Source of the DNA: Streptomyces purpureus
GTDB lineage: Bacteria; Actinomycetota; Actinomycetes; Streptomycetales; Streptomycetaceae
NCBI RefSeq assembly: GCF_014648195.1
Contig: NZ_BMQQ01000010.1
Location: 113,642-177,331 of the forward strand
Direction: 5' to 3'
DNA length: 63,690 nt
Shown here: in pieces, positions 17,385 to 27,407 of the stretch
How positions within the stretch are numbered: the stretch's first letter is position 1
Layout: each line of letters starts with the position of its first letter
The notes under the pieces: model-generated
Database searches by the model: none
What the model was told of the DNA's origin: nothing
What the model saw: the letters and a program-made list of their open reading frames with translations, nothing else
Program-made: the position numbers and the translations under genes

Positions 17385-18404
17385 CTACGACGCACCCCCG
17401 GTCCCCCGGCGGGCCTCCTCCTCCGTCGGCACCGGGGCCTCCGCCGTCGCGGGCAGGCGCCGACGGCGCCGGTGCTTCAGCAGTGCCCAGGGCGCACGCG
17501 CACCCGTCACCTCCGTGCCCGCCTCCTTCACCGCCTCGGCCGCCGCCTTCGCCACCGGCAGCATGCCCTCCCGGCGGTCCGCCTCCAGCCGGTCCGCCTC
17601 CGGCCACAGGCCCAGCACCGCGCACACCGTCGGCAGCACCGCCATCGCCGCCGTCGCATAGCCCTCGGCCGACGGGTGGTAGTTGTCCGCCCCGAACATC
17701 TCCCGGGGATTCGCCGCGAACTCAGGTCCCAGCAGATCCCCCAGCGACACCGTCCGCCCGCCCTGCTCCACCACCACGATCGTCTGCGCCGCCGCCAGCT
17801 GCCGCGACGCCCGCCGCGCCAGCCACCGCAGCGGCTGGTACACCGGCTCGATCGTGCCCAGATCCGGGCACGTACCGACCACCACCTCCGCACCCGCCGT
17901 CCGCAGCCGGCGCACCGCCGCCGCCAGATACCGCACCGACTGCGTCGGCGGCATGCGATGCGTCACATCGTTCGCACCGATCATCACCACACACACATCC
18001 GGCTGCCACGGCATCGCCAGCAGCAGCGACACCTGCCGCTCCAGATCGTCCGACCGCGCCCCCGGCAACGCCACGTTCCGCAGCTCCACCGGCCGCTCCC
18101 CGACCGCCGCGAGACCCGAGGCCAGCAGCGCCCCAGGCGTCTGACCCGCCCGGCGCACCCCCTGCCCCGCCGCCGTCGAATCGCCCAGCAGCGCCAGCCG
18201 CAGCGGCTCCGCCGGCCCGTACCCCTTGCCGTAGAGGCCGTCCGCACCTGGCGGCAGCGGCGCCACACCGCCCCCCACCGACCGCTTCGCCAGCTGCACC
18301 TCGGCCAGCAGCACACCGACCGCCGCGGCACCCAGCAGCCCGATGCTCCCGCCGCCGTACGCCGCGCCCGCCGCGATCCGCCGTGCCACCCTCGCCCTCG
18401 ACAT
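17385..18404 (-). CDS. SGNH/GDSL hydrolase with N-terminal membrane anchor
   Basis: A 339-residue protein. One hydrophobic segment at residues 10-35 anchors or exports it, and an SGNH esterase domain follows. Ser76 in LLGDSTAAG, the Gly in block II, Asn in MIGANDVTH, and Asp-His in DNYHPSAEGYA complete the active site. It should hydrolyse an ester outside the membrane; the substrate is unknown. I choose the ATG at 18404, preceded by GAGGAGG at an 11-base distance, over an in-frame TTG at 18434. The C-terminal 60 residues are basic and not part of the fold. Confidence 0.88.
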   Translation of the reverse strand: MSRARVARRIAAGAAYGGGSIGLLGAAAVGVLLAEVQLAKRSVGGGVAPLPPGADGLYGKGYGPAEPLRLALLGDSTAAGQGVRRAGQTPGALLASGLAAVGERPVELRNVALPGARSDDLERQVSLLLAMPWQPDVCVVMIGANDVTHRMPPTQSVRYLAAAVRRLRTAGAEVVVGTCPDLGTIEPVYQPLRWLARRASRQLAAAQTIVVVEQGGRTVSLGDLLGPEFAANPREMFGADNYHPSAEGYATAAMAVLPTVCAVLGLWPEADRLEADRREGMLPVAKAAAEAVKEAGTEVTGARAPWALLKHRRRRRLPATAEAPVPTEEEARRGTGGAS

Positions 18405-18508
18405 AGGGGCCGCCACCTCCTCTTCGCCGTTCAAGAGCTAACTGCCCCGTAACCGCCTCCGACTACGCATACGCTGGCGGCACCATTACGGAGACCCCGG
18501 AGATTACG

Positions 18509-19894
<1,386 letters not shown>

Positions 19895-20064
19895 GACCGA
19901 CGTGAGATTCGCGCAAACGGTACGAGCGCGACACGTACCCGCAGCACCCGCTTAACACGCGTCCGGCAGATTGATCCCTGTCGGCGTCACGGACCTCCGG
20001 AGCGGCTCCCGGACCTACGACGCCCAGGACGCGGAGACCGGCCCTGACCCGGGCCCGTGTCCCC

Positions 20065-20126
20065 CACGGGAACCGCCGTCGTCCCGCCCCCCGGCAACGG
20101 GGGTGCGGCGGTTCCCGTGCTTTTTT
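20065..20126 (+). terminator. Hairpin terminator with a true T-run after cbs
   Basis: CACGGGAACCGCCG (20065-20078) pairs perfectly with 20106-20119 and is followed by C and six T (20121-20126). The large loop is C/G-rich. The remaining 20127-20328 holds small hairpins such as CCCCC-tGGCttcGCC-GGGGG (about 20142-20160), a repeat style scattered through Streptomyces intergenic DNA, and no gene. Confidence 0.9.
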
Positions 20127-20328
20127 GAGGGCTCGGTTCTCCCCCTGGCTTCGCCGGGGGGACCCCCACCGGGGCGCTTTCAGCGTGCTCCGACGGTCGA
20201 TCGTGCTCGGCCCCCCCCTCGTTCCTCGGGGGGCCTCCGCGCGTTCTCCCTTTCGGCGCCCGCGCGCCCCTTCGGCTCACTCGCCGAGGCGGTCGTTGTT
20301 GCCGTCAGGCAGGCGGGTCGGGGGCGTC

Positions 20329-20730
20329 CTAGCCGTCCGAGCCGGGGCGGCGCGGACGGCCTCCGCGGAACGCGTGGACGAAGTTCACGCCCACGATGCC
20401 CAGCCACGTCACGATCAGGCCCTCCAACTGCGCCTGATGCGCGGCGATCGCCGAGATCGGGATGGCCAGCACCAGCGAGATGATGCCGAAGCCATAACGC
20501 TCGCCCCAGTTCTCGCCGCCCGGCCCCGGCGGGCGGCCGCCGCGGGCCACCACCATCTGGTGCTCTGCCGTCTGACGCCGCACCTGGCGCTCCACAGCCC
20601 CGTCCAGACGCTGCTCGACCTTCTCCAGGAAGGACTCGATCAGCGCCGACTCGTACTCCGTACCCAGCTCACGGCGCGCGTGCAGTGTCGCGTCGAGGTC
20701 GGACTTCAGTTCGGTGTCGCGGGCATCCAT
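20329..20730 (-). CDS. Small membrane protein, unknown function
   Basis: A 133-residue protein. The N-terminal 60 residues are helical and charged (ELKSDLDATLHARRELGTEYESALIESFLEKVEQRLDGAV). Two hydrophobic segments follow (GFGIISLVLAIPISAIAAH and LIVTWLGIVGVNFVHAF), then a basic tail. Similar Streptomyces proteins are annotated only as integral membrane proteins. The start is the ATG at 20730. It is divergent from the RpiR gene. Confidence 0.75.
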   Translation of the reverse strand: MDARDTELKSDLDATLHARRELGTEYESALIESFLEKVEQRLDGAVERQVRRQTAEHQMVVARGGRPPGPGGENWGERYGFGIISLVLAIPISAIAAHQAQLEGLIVTWLGIVGVNFVHAFRGGRPRRPGSDG

Positions 20731-20819
20731 GCCGCTACGGTACGAAGCCCGCCGGAGCGCTGTCAGTGGGGCTAACCCCCCACTTCGCGTCGTCCGCCCC
20801 CCGGACACTTCTTGCCCGG

Positions 20820-20837
20820 CTGCATATCCTCATGCAG
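20820..20837. promoter_or_regulatory. Inverted repeat in the RpiR-gene promoter region
   Basis: CTGCAT-atcctc-ATGCAG, perfect 6-bp arms, lies 36 bases before the regulator's ATG, between divergent genes. It could be its own operator. Close by, GTGAATAG (20850-20857) repeats a half-site found in front of hutU. Confidence 0.45.
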
Positions 20838-20873
20838 AGTTTTGGGTGAGTGAATAGGACGAAGGGGGACGGC

Positions 20874-21713
20874 ATGAGCGACAGCCCGGCCGGGCGGCTC
20901 CAGGAGTTGTTCGAGGGGCACCGCCTGACACCGACGCAGCGCCGGATCGCGCACTGCATGGTGCGCCGAGCCGCCGACGTGCCGTTCCTGTCCAGCGTGG
21001 AGCTGGCCGAGCTCGCCGGGGTCAGCCAGCCGTCCGTCACCCGCTTCGCCGTCGCCCTCGGCTTCGACGGCTACCCCGCCCTCCGCAAGCACCTGCGCGA
21101 GGTCACCCCCGGCGAGCCCGCCCCGACCACCGGGACCCCGTACAACGAGTACCAGCAGGCCGTACAGGCCGAGATCGAGAACCTCCGCCATCTCTGCGAG
21201 CTGCTCGCCGACCCGGCGCCGGTCGAGCGGGCCGGGCGGCTCCTCGCCGCGTCCCGGCCGCTGCCGGTCCTCGGGCTGCGCGCCGCCTCCTCGCAGGCCC
21301 GCGGCTTCGCGTACTTCGCGGGCAAGGTCCACCCCGACGTACGCCTGCTCGACGAGGGCGGCTCGATGCTCACCGACCGGATCGACGCGGCCGTACGGGC
21401 CGGGGCCTCGGCGCTGCTCTGCTTCGCGCTGCCCCGCCACCCCAGGGAGGTCGTGGAGTCGCTGCAGTACGCCCGCTCGTCCGGGCTGACGGTGGTGACC
21501 GTCGCCGACTCGGCGTTCGCGCCGGTCGCCCGCCACAGCGACCTGCTCATCCCGGCCGCCGTCGGCACCGGCCTCGCCTTCGACACGGCCTGCGCGCCGA
21601 TGCTGCTGGGCCGGGTGCTCCTGGAAGCCATGTGCGACGGTCTGCCGGACGCGCAGGCGCGCCTTGAGGAGTTCGACGCGGGCGCGGCGGCGCGGGGCCT
21701 GTTCGTCGAGTAG
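20874..21713 (+). CDS. MurR/RpiR family transcriptional regulator
   Basis: A 279-residue regulator. An N-terminal helix-turn-helix (residues 5-80, RLTPTQRRIAHCMV...SSVELAELAGVSQPSVTRFAVALGFDGYPALRK) is followed by a SIS-type effector domain (residues 115-260, LGLRAASSQARGFAYFAGKVHPDVRLL). Members sense phosphorylated sugars or related metabolites. The effector here is unknown. The hut operon 6.5 kb downstream has an inverted repeat sharing a half-site with this promoter, so control of histidine use is a testable idea. The ATG at 20874 is chosen, with GGGGGAC just upstream. Confidence 0.9.
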   Translation: MSDSPAGRLQELFEGHRLTPTQRRIAHCMVRRAADVPFLSSVELAELAGVSQPSVTRFAVALGFDGYPALRKHLREVTPGEPAPTTGTPYNEYQQAVQAEIENLRHLCELLADPAPVERAGRLLAASRPLPVLGLRAASSQARGFAYFAGKVHPDVRLLDEGGSMLTDRIDAAVRAGASALLCFALPRHPREVVESLQYARSSGLTVVTVADSAFAPVARHSDLLIPAAVGTGLAFDTACAPMLLGRVLLEAMCDGLPDAQARLEEFDAGAAARGLFVE

Positions 21714-21737
21714 GCCCCCACGCCGCGGCCGCCCGGC

Positions 21738-22112
21738 TCAGACCTCCAGCTCGGCCTCGATCTTCTTCAGCTGGTGGCGGGCCATCGCCAGGTTCGACCG
21801 GCCCTTGTCCAGCGCCAGGTAGAGGAAGAGCCCGCCCGTGCCCCGGCCCTTGAGCAGCCGGATCAGGTGGTACTGCCCGCCGAGGGTGATCAGGATGTCC
21901 TCGATCTCGTCGTTGAGGCCGAGCATCTCCATCGTGCGGACCTTGGCGCGGACCACATCGGTGTTCCCGGCGGCCGCGACCGCCAGGTCGAGGTCCTTGC
22001 CGCCGCCCGCGATACCGAGCGCCATACCGCTGCTGTAGTCGACGAGGGCGGCGCCGATCGCGCCGTCGATGGCGGTGAGGGCTTCCTTGAGGGAGGTTTC
22101 GGTGTTGGCCAT
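21738..22112 (-). CDS. Roadblock/LC7 domain protein
   Basis: A 124-residue cytoplasmic protein of the Roadblock/LC7 fold (LTAIDGAIGAALVDYSSGMALGIAG...DLAVAAAGNTDVVRAK...LITLGGQYHLIRLL). Such proteins regulate small Ras-like GTPases, in Streptomyces as part of conservons with a sensor kinase-like protein and a GTPase. Here no GTPase or kinase gene is adjacent. It is the last of four genes on this strand with roadblock-related products, with 92 bases between it and the next upstream one. Confidence 0.85.
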   Translation of the reverse strand: MANTETSLKEALTAIDGAIGAALVDYSSGMALGIAGGGKDLDLAVAAAGNTDVVRAKVRTMEMLGLNDEIEDILITLGGQYHLIRLLKGRGTGGLFLYLALDKGRSNLAMARHQLKKIEAELEV

Positions 22113-22204
22113 GGGTCTCGCACTTCCTTTTCGTCTGCCTGTTGTCCGTCTGTCTGAGGTCCGTCTGCCTGTTGTCCGGTGGTGTCGTCGGTGCGCGGCT
22201 GGGG

Positions 22205-22597
22205 TCAGGAGGGCTCCTTGCGTTCAAGGGCCCCGTCGACCAGCTCGCCGATCCGTGCGCTGGAGCGCCGGGCCTCCAGATGGAGCCGGCCCACGTTGAT
22301 CCGGGGCTCCGCGAGCAGCGTCAGCACCGCCGAGGCGCCCGCCGCGTACGTGGCGACGTAGCCGTGCTCGCCGCGTACGAGGAGCTCGCGGAAGCCGCCC
22401 TGGCCGGTGGTCTCGGCGAGCCGCTGTGCGACGCCGAGCGCCGCCGCGGTCAGCGCGGCCACGGACTCCGCCTCGGTGTCGACGGTGTCCTGGGCCAGGA
22501 CCAGCCCGTCGGCGCTGGCCGCGAGCGCCCCGGTGAGCTGCGGCAGCCTGGCCCGCAGCCGTCTGAGCTCGCCGAGCACCTCGGTTTCTGCCGTCAT
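22205..22597 (-). CDS. Roadblock/LC7-like protein
   Basis: A 130-residue protein with LTGALAASADGLVLAQDT near the N-terminus and GYVATYAAGASAVLTLLAEPRINVGRLHLEARRSSARI near the C-terminus, the pattern of the CvnB-type roadblock proteins of Streptomyces conservons. The ATG at 22597 has GAGGAGA upstream. It should dimerise with itself or a sister protein and control a GTPase encoded elsewhere. Confidence 0.82.
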   Translation of the reverse strand: MTAETEVLGELRRLRARLPQLTGALAASADGLVLAQDTVDTEAESVAALTAAALGVAQRLAETTGQGGFRELLVRGEHGYVATYAAGASAVLTLLAEPRINVGRLHLEARRSSARIGELVDGALERKEPS

Positions 22598-22688
22598 CAG
22601 CTGTCTCCTCTCGGCACGCATGCGCAGGGCGCGCCTCATGACGGCGGACGGAGTGCCTGGAGGGCCGGGCGGGGGGTGGGGCGGTGGA

Positions 22689-23447
22689 TCACAGATGTGC
22701 CTCCAGGGCGTCACGAAGCCTGCGGAGCAAGGCGATGTCCGGGTCCGCCGCCACCTCGCCCACCCAGGAGGGGAGCGCGGGCGGAGCCTCCGGCAGCGGG
22801 TCGAACGGGGTCTCGACGAGCCCGGCCGCTGCGAGCCGCCGTACGTCGAGCAGGGTGTGGAACGCCGGCCGGCCGAGGAGACGGGCGATGCCCGCCGGGG
22901 TACGTAACCCGTCGGCGGCGGCGAGCAGGGCGCGCTGACGCAGGCTCACCGTCTGCCCGGGGGCGGCCGGGCGGGGCACCACGGGCGCGGTGTCGACCGC
23001 CGCGTACGGCCAGACGCTGTCGAGGAGTTCGCGGCGGCGCAGGGTCTCGCGCTCGACGGCTGCCGTCGAGACCGGCCGTACGGTGCCGAACCAGTGCCCG
23101 ACGCCGTACCGGAAGCGGGTCGGCCCGCTCGCCGGGGCCAGGGCGAAGAAGGCGGCGTCGAACACCGCGCCCAGATGGCAGATCTCCAGCTCGCCGCCGC
23201 CGAGCCGGCCGCTGTCGACGAGGAAGCGGCCCACCGCGCTGCGGGCCCCGGCCTGGTCGACGGCCTCGTCCCAGCCCTCCTGGGCGAGCCGGCCGCCGGC
23301 GGTCAGCAGGACGTCCAGGCTCGGGGAGGCGGGGCTCTCGGCGTGCACGACCCGGCCGTCGACGAGGTAGAGGGTGCCGTGGTCGCGGAGCAGGGCGCCG
23401 GTGGCGTGCTCGGCGGCGAGCCGGGCGAGCATGGGGGAGACGGTCAT
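22689..23447 (-). CDS. DUF4388-like / winged-helix-like protein of roadblock cluster
   Basis: A 252-residue protein. The N-terminal half (MLARLAAEHATGALLRDHGTLYLVDGRVVHAESPASPSLDVLLTAGGRL) resembles the PATAN/DUF4388 effector fold found with bacterial GTPase-regulator proteins. The C-terminal part (LRQRALLAAADGLRTPAGIARLLGRPAFHTLLDVRRLAAAGLVETP) looks like a winged helix. Its ATG overlaps the stop of the upstream roadblock gene (ATGA), so the pair is co-translated. It probably acts as a signalling adaptor; DNA binding is possible but not shown. Confidence 0.7.
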   Translation of the reverse strand: MTVSPMLARLAAEHATGALLRDHGTLYLVDGRVVHAESPASPSLDVLLTAGGRLAQEGWDEAVDQAGARSAVGRFLVDSGRLGGGELEICHLGAVFDAAFFALAPASGPTRFRYGVGHWFGTVRPVSTAAVERETLRRRELLDSVWPYAAVDTAPVVPRPAAPGQTVSLRQRALLAAADGLRTPAGIARLLGRPAFHTLLDVRRLAAAGLVETPFDPLPEAPPALPSWVGEVAADPDIALLRRLRDALEAHL

Positions 23448-23842
23448 CCGAGGACCAGTCTCTCGGCGAGGTCGCCCAGGCGTATGCGGGCGAGGGCGAG
23501 GTTGCCGACGGAGCGGTCGAGCCAGAGATGGAGGAAGACGCTGCTGTCGAAGGACGTCTCGACGAACCTGATGACGTGGTAGCCGCTGCGGGTGGTGACG
23601 ATGACGTCCTCGACGGGCGGGCCCTTGGGTAACTCCTCGCCTTCGGTCGCGGCCGCGAACGATTCGTACTCGGCCGCCGCGCGCGCCAGTTCGGCCGTCT
23701 CGGCGGCGGTGGTCTCGTGGTTGCCGACCGGCGAGTCCCCCGCGGTGCCGAGGGCGAGCCCGCTGGTCCAGTCGACCAGGGAGGCTCCGCGCGCGCCGGG
23801 CAGGGCCATGGCCTCGTGCAGGCACTCGTCGATTCCGGGCAC
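23444..23842 (-). CDS. Roadblock/LC7-related protein
   Basis: A 132-residue protein that begins with the roadblock pattern MALPGARGASLVDWTSGLALGTAGDS and ends VIRFVETSFDSSVFLHLWLDRSVGNLALARIRLGDLAERLV, with a diverged middle. It is the first gene of the cluster and is coupled to the DUF4388-like gene by a 4-base overlap. The start is a GTG at 23842 with AGGGGAA upstream. Confidence 0.78.
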   Translation of the reverse strand: MPGIDECLHEAMALPGARGASLVDWTSGLALGTAGDSPVGNHETTAAETAELARAAAEYESFAAATEGEELPKGPPVEDVIVTTRSGYHVIRFVETSFDSSVFLHLWLDRSVGNLALARIRLGDLAERLVLG

Positions 23843-23983
23843 GCGGGTTCCCCTCCCGATGAAGCGTGCGGCGTGTCGGCAGTGACGGTGACGTTACTGA
23901 ACGTTTCCGCCAGGGAGGGGAGTTCTGGCAATTTCCATCGGAACATGCCCGGGAATGATTGGATGCGGCCCCGCTTCCCGGGC

Positions 23984-25342
23984 CTACTCCTCGCCGCGCA
24001 CCTTCAGCACAATCTTGTTCACCACCCAGAGCCCGATGCCGATGGCCAGCAGGATTCCGGCCCGGATGTAGACGTCCGCGGCGCGCTCGGCCAGCGGGCT
24101 GGCCAGGATCACGGAGGTGATGGCGCCCAGGATGGGCAGAGCCGTCGGTGTCCGGAAGTGTGCGTGCGGCACCCGGTCCTTGCGCAGCACGAGGACGGTC
24201 ACGTTCACCACGGCGAAGACACAGAGCAGCAAGAAGGCCGTGGTGTCGCCGAGGCCTTCGATCTCGCCCGTGGAGACCAGGGCGATGGCGATGAGGGTGA
24301 CGAAGACGATGCCCGTCAGGGGCGTGCGGCGGCGCCTGAGGACGTGGCCCATGATGCGCGGCAGGACCCGTTCGTTGGCCAGGCCGTAGCAGAGCCGCGA
24401 GGCCATCATGATGTTGATGAGCGCGGAGTTGGTCACCGCGAACAGGGCGATCAGCGCGAAGAGCTTGGGCGGGAAGTCCACCCCGCCCGCCTTCACGACC
24501 TCGAGCAGCGGCCCGCTGGACTGCTCCAGCACCTCGTAGTGGACGAGCAGCGAGGACACCAGGGCGACCAGGACGTAGATCGTGCCGGTGATGGTGACGC
24601 CGAGGAAGATGGCCCGCGGGAACGCGCGGACCGGGTCACGGGTCTCCTCCGCCATGTTGACGGAGTCCTCGAAGCCGACGAAGGCGAAGAAGCCGAGCGC
24701 GGTCGCCCCGAGGACGCTGGTGATCAGCGCATAGCCGGTGCCGGACGCCTCGAACTCGCCCAGTCGCGACGGCTCCCCGTCGCCGGTGATCACGGCCCAG
24801 GCGCCGATCCCCAGGATGATTACGAGACCGGTGAGTTCCACGAGCGTCAGGACGACGTTGGTCTTCACCGACTCCGACACACCGCGCAGCGCGAGCGAGG
24901 CGAGCGCGATGATGAAGACGATCGCGAGGAGCGTGGGCGGGACGGCGTCCGTGAACTCCTGGAAGTAGTCGCCGCTGAAGGCCCGCGCGGCGGCGCTCGC
25001 GGACGACAGGCCCGAGCACATCACCATGAAGGCGACGATGAAGGTGATGAAGGGGACCTTGAACGCCTTCTGGGTGTAGAGCGCGGCGCCGGCGGCCTTG
25101 GGGTACTTGCCGACGAGCTCCACGTACGAGGCGGCCGTCAGCAGCGCCACCACGAAACCGATCACGAACGGCAGCCACAGCGCGCCGCCGACCTTTCCGG
25201 CGACCTTGCCCGTGGTGGCGTAGATGCCGGTGCCCAGGATGTCGCCGATGACGAAGAGGAGCAGCAGCTTCGGGCCGATGGCCCGTTTCAGTGGCGGCTG
25301 CTGCTCCGGTGCTGCGCCGGACGTGGACGCGGTGGTGGCCAT
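23984..25342 (-). CDS. APC-family amino acid permease
   Basis: A 452-residue transporter with twelve predicted membrane segments. Family marks are LLLLFVIGDILGTGIYATTGKVAGKVGGALW in helix 1, the FVGFEDSVNMAEETRDPVRAFPRAI loop, and SRLCYGLANERVLP. It moves an amino acid or amine across the inner membrane. The ATG at 25342 removes a 21-residue unrelated extension. It lies near the hut operon but on the other strand and 2 kb away, so histidine is only one possible substrate. The ribosome site GGGAAAGG could pair with CCTTCCC 10 bases before it (25349-25373), which might limit translation. Confidence 0.9.
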   Translation of the reverse strand: MATTASTSGAAPEQQPPLKRAIGPKLLLLFVIGDILGTGIYATTGKVAGKVGGALWLPFVIGFVVALLTAASYVELVGKYPKAAGAALYTQKAFKVPFITFIVAFMVMCSGLSSASAAARAFSGDYFQEFTDAVPPTLLAIVFIIALASLALRGVSESVKTNVVLTLVELTGLVIILGIGAWAVITGDGEPSRLGEFEASGTGYALITSVLGATALGFFAFVGFEDSVNMAEETRDPVRAFPRAIFLGVTITGTIYVLVALVSSLLVHYEVLEQSSGPLLEVVKAGGVDFPPKLFALIALFAVTNSALINIMMASRLCYGLANERVLPRIMGHVLRRRRTPLTGIVFVTLIAIALVSTGEIEGLGDTTAFLLLCVFAVVNVTVLVLRKDRVPHAHFRTPTALPILGAITSVILASPLAERAADVYIRAGILLAIGIGLWVVNKIVLKVRGEE

Positions 25343-25453
25343 GTGACACCTTTCCCGTTTGCCGATGGGAAGGTACCTGCCCGGCGGACGGCCCGGGATG
25401 CCCACCAGTCACCCGTACGGCCAGGTCCGGCGGGGGCGTGTGGTGCCGTGGGG

Positions 25454-25924
25454 TCAGCCGCCGCGGCGCTCCACCGAGGCGGCGACGTCGTCGAGGTCCT
25501 TGGCGATGGCCCGGCTGACGGCCTTGGCGCCGAGGCCGCCGAGCACCTTGGCGACCATCCCCATCGCGCCGCCGGGCGGGGTGGCCGTGAACACCATCCG
25601 CACCTTCGTCGCCTTCCCGTCGGGCCCGGCGGGCCGCAGCGTGAACTCCGATACGTATCGGGTGCGGTGGGACTCGGCCTCCACCACATAGCGGTCGGGC
25701 GGGACGCTCGCGGTCACCCACATCTCCTCGGTGGCTTCCTTGCCGAACATCCGCCGGGTCTCACGCCAGCGGGTGCCCACATCGAAGCCCCCCTCGGTGA
25801 GCACCTCGACCTTCTCCACCCCGCTGAGCACCCGCTCCATGCTCTGCAGATCCGTCAGCGCCTCCCACACCGGCCCGGGAGGCGCCTGGATCAGTCGCTC
25901 GACGACGACGCTCTTGGTAGCCAT
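25454..25924 (-). CDS. SRPBCC (START-like) family protein
   Basis: A 156-residue protein of the polyketide-cyclase/START-like fold. It shows the usual opening VERLIQAPPGPVWEALTDLQSMERVLSGVEKVEVL, a central GTRWRETR and a C-terminal helix (LGGLGAKAVSRAIAKDLDDVAASVERR). Proteins of this kind bind hydrophobic ligands; no ligand is evident here. It is a single gene. Confidence 0.85.
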   Translation of the reverse strand: MATKSVVVERLIQAPPGPVWEALTDLQSMERVLSGVEKVEVLTEGGFDVGTRWRETRRMFGKEATEEMWVTASVPPDRYVVEAESHRTRYVSEFTLRPAGPDGKATKVRMVFTATPPGGAMGMVAKVLGGLGAKAVSRAIAKDLDDVAASVERRGG

Positions 25925-25997
25925 GGGTCCATGGAAGCACCGGGGTGTGACAACCGCCCGTGGTGCTGGGCCGGACCGGCACCCCTCGCCCCGCCCC

Positions 25998-27332
25998 CTA
26001 CGGCCGCCTGTCCGACTGGTCGAGCAGCGCGTCCGGTTGGCCGCCGCCCGCCTCGGCGACGATCTCGTCGAGGCTCTGCGCGGCCCGTACGACCGAGAAA
26101 CGGACGCTGCCGTCGGGGTCGATCGTGAAGCCGTGCACGGCGGGGCGCGGCAGGCTGTTGTAGCCGTAGTGACTGGAGAAGTAGTACGCGCCGGTGTCGA
26201 GGACCGCGACCACGTCCCCCTGCTCCAGCAGGGGCAGCGGACGGCCGGTGGCCAGCAGGTCGCCTGCGAAGCAGGCGGGCCCGGCCACGTCCTGGACAGT
26301 CTCCGTGCCGGACTTGGGCAGCCCCTTGGCGTCGTACGCGGCGATCCGCAGCGGCCATGAGCGGGGGTCGTGGACGGTACGGGTGGCGACCTGGACGCCC
26401 GCGTGGGTGACGGCGATCGGGCGACCGCCGGAGCTCTTGGTGTACTCCACGCGCGCGAGGATCGTGCCGTGCTTGGCGAGCAGGGCCCGTCCGAACTCGG
26501 TGACCAGGGCGTACCGCCCGTCGAACAGACCGGGCACGGTCTGCTTCAGCAGCCGTGCGTAGTCCGCGAAGGTCGGCGTCTGCTCCTCGGAGGCGAAGTT
26601 CACCGGCAGGCCGCCGCCGATGTCCACGGTGTCGATCTGCTGCCGGCCGACGGCCGCGTTGATCTCCTCGGCGAGCTCGTAGGCCTCCTGGACCCCGGAC
26701 ACCATCAGGGGCAGCAGGAGGCCCTGAGAGCCGGTGTGGGTGTGCAGCCGGGTCAGCCAGGGCCGGTCGGCGTAGGTCCGTACGACCTCGGCCCGGGCGC
26801 CCTCGTCGCGCAGCCCCACCCCGAACTTCGAGGTCGAGGTGGCGGTCGACAGCGCCCCGATGCTGCCGGCCCCGACCTGCGGATTGACCCGCAGGCCGAG
26901 CGGCGAACGGGTCGGCGCGGCGCCCACCAGGGCGTCGATGCGGTCCAGCTCCTGGGGGTTGTCGGCGTTGACCGCGATCCCGAGGGCGAGGGCGTCGCGC
27001 AGTTCGGCGGGGGTCTTGGCGGGAGAGTCGAGGACCGTACGGTCCGGCGGGATCCCCGCGGCGCGGGCCAGCGCCAGCTCCCCGGGGCTGGCCACCTCGG
27101 CGCCGAGCCCGGCGTCGCGCAGCAGCCGCAGGACGGGCACGAGCGGGCACGCCTTCACGGCGAAGGCGTGCAGGACGGGCGCGTCGGTGATCTCCCCGAA
27201 CGCCTCGGTGAGCGCCGTGGCCGAGGCGCGGATACCGGCCACGTCGAGCAGAGCGGTGAGCGGGACGGCGGGCGGCAGGAGTCCTTGTTCGACGGCCGCG
27301 TGCACGGCCTGATCGCGACGGTCGGAAGCCAT
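25998..27332 (-). CDS. Diaminopimelate/ornithine decarboxylase-like PLP enzyme (fold III)
   Basis: A 444-residue enzyme of the alanine-racemase-fold decarboxylases. The PLP lysine is K60 in HAFAVKACP. HTHTGSQG, VDIGGGLPVNF and VTEFGRALLAK form the phosphate and substrate sites, and the across-dimer cysteine lies in GPACFAGD. Length and motifs resemble LysA, yet the primary lysA gene usually sits near thrABC, so this may be a paralogue acting on another amino acid. It diverges from hutU across 115 bases that contain an inverted repeat, so co-regulation with histidine use is possible. The start at 27332 lacks a clear ribosome site. Confidence 0.82.
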   Translation of the reverse strand: MASDRRDQAVHAAVEQGLLPPAVPLTALLDVAGIRASATALTEAFGEITDAPVLHAFAVKACPLVPVLRLLRDAGLGAEVASPGELALARAAGIPPDRTVLDSPAKTPAELRDALALGIAVNADNPQELDRIDALVGAAPTRSPLGLRVNPQVGAGSIGALSTATSTSKFGVGLRDEGARAEVVRTYADRPWLTRLHTHTGSQGLLLPLMVSGVQEAYELAEEINAAVGRQQIDTVDIGGGLPVNFASEEQTPTFADYARLLKQTVPGLFDGRYALVTEFGRALLAKHGTILARVEYTKSSGGRPIAVTHAGVQVATRTVHDPRSWPLRIAAYDAKGLPKSGTETVQDVAGPACFAGDLLATGRPLPLLEQGDVVAVLDTGAYYFSSHYGYNSLPRPAVHGFTIDPDGSVRFSVVRAAQSLDEIVAEAGGGQPDALLDQSDRRP

Positions 27333-27382
27333 GTCGGCCAGCCAATCATCCGACGGACACCACCGCAGCTGTTGACTGAAAC

Positions 27383-27407
27383 TATTCACCCCAGCAGTAT
27401 GTGAATA
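27383..27407. promoter_or_regulatory. Inverted repeat between decarboxylase gene and hutU
   Basis: TATTCAC (27383-27389) and GTGAATA (27401-27407) are perfect 7-bp arms around 11 bases, 41 bases before the hutU ATG. It is a probable operator for the hut operon or both divergent genes. The half-site GTGAATA recurs in the RpiR promoter at 20850. Confidence 0.55.

Noticed and set aside
17313..18452. Long Arg/His-rich plus-strand frames opposite the SGNH hydrolase
   Set aside because: Low-complexity products without motifs; the minus strand shows a complete SGNH active site.
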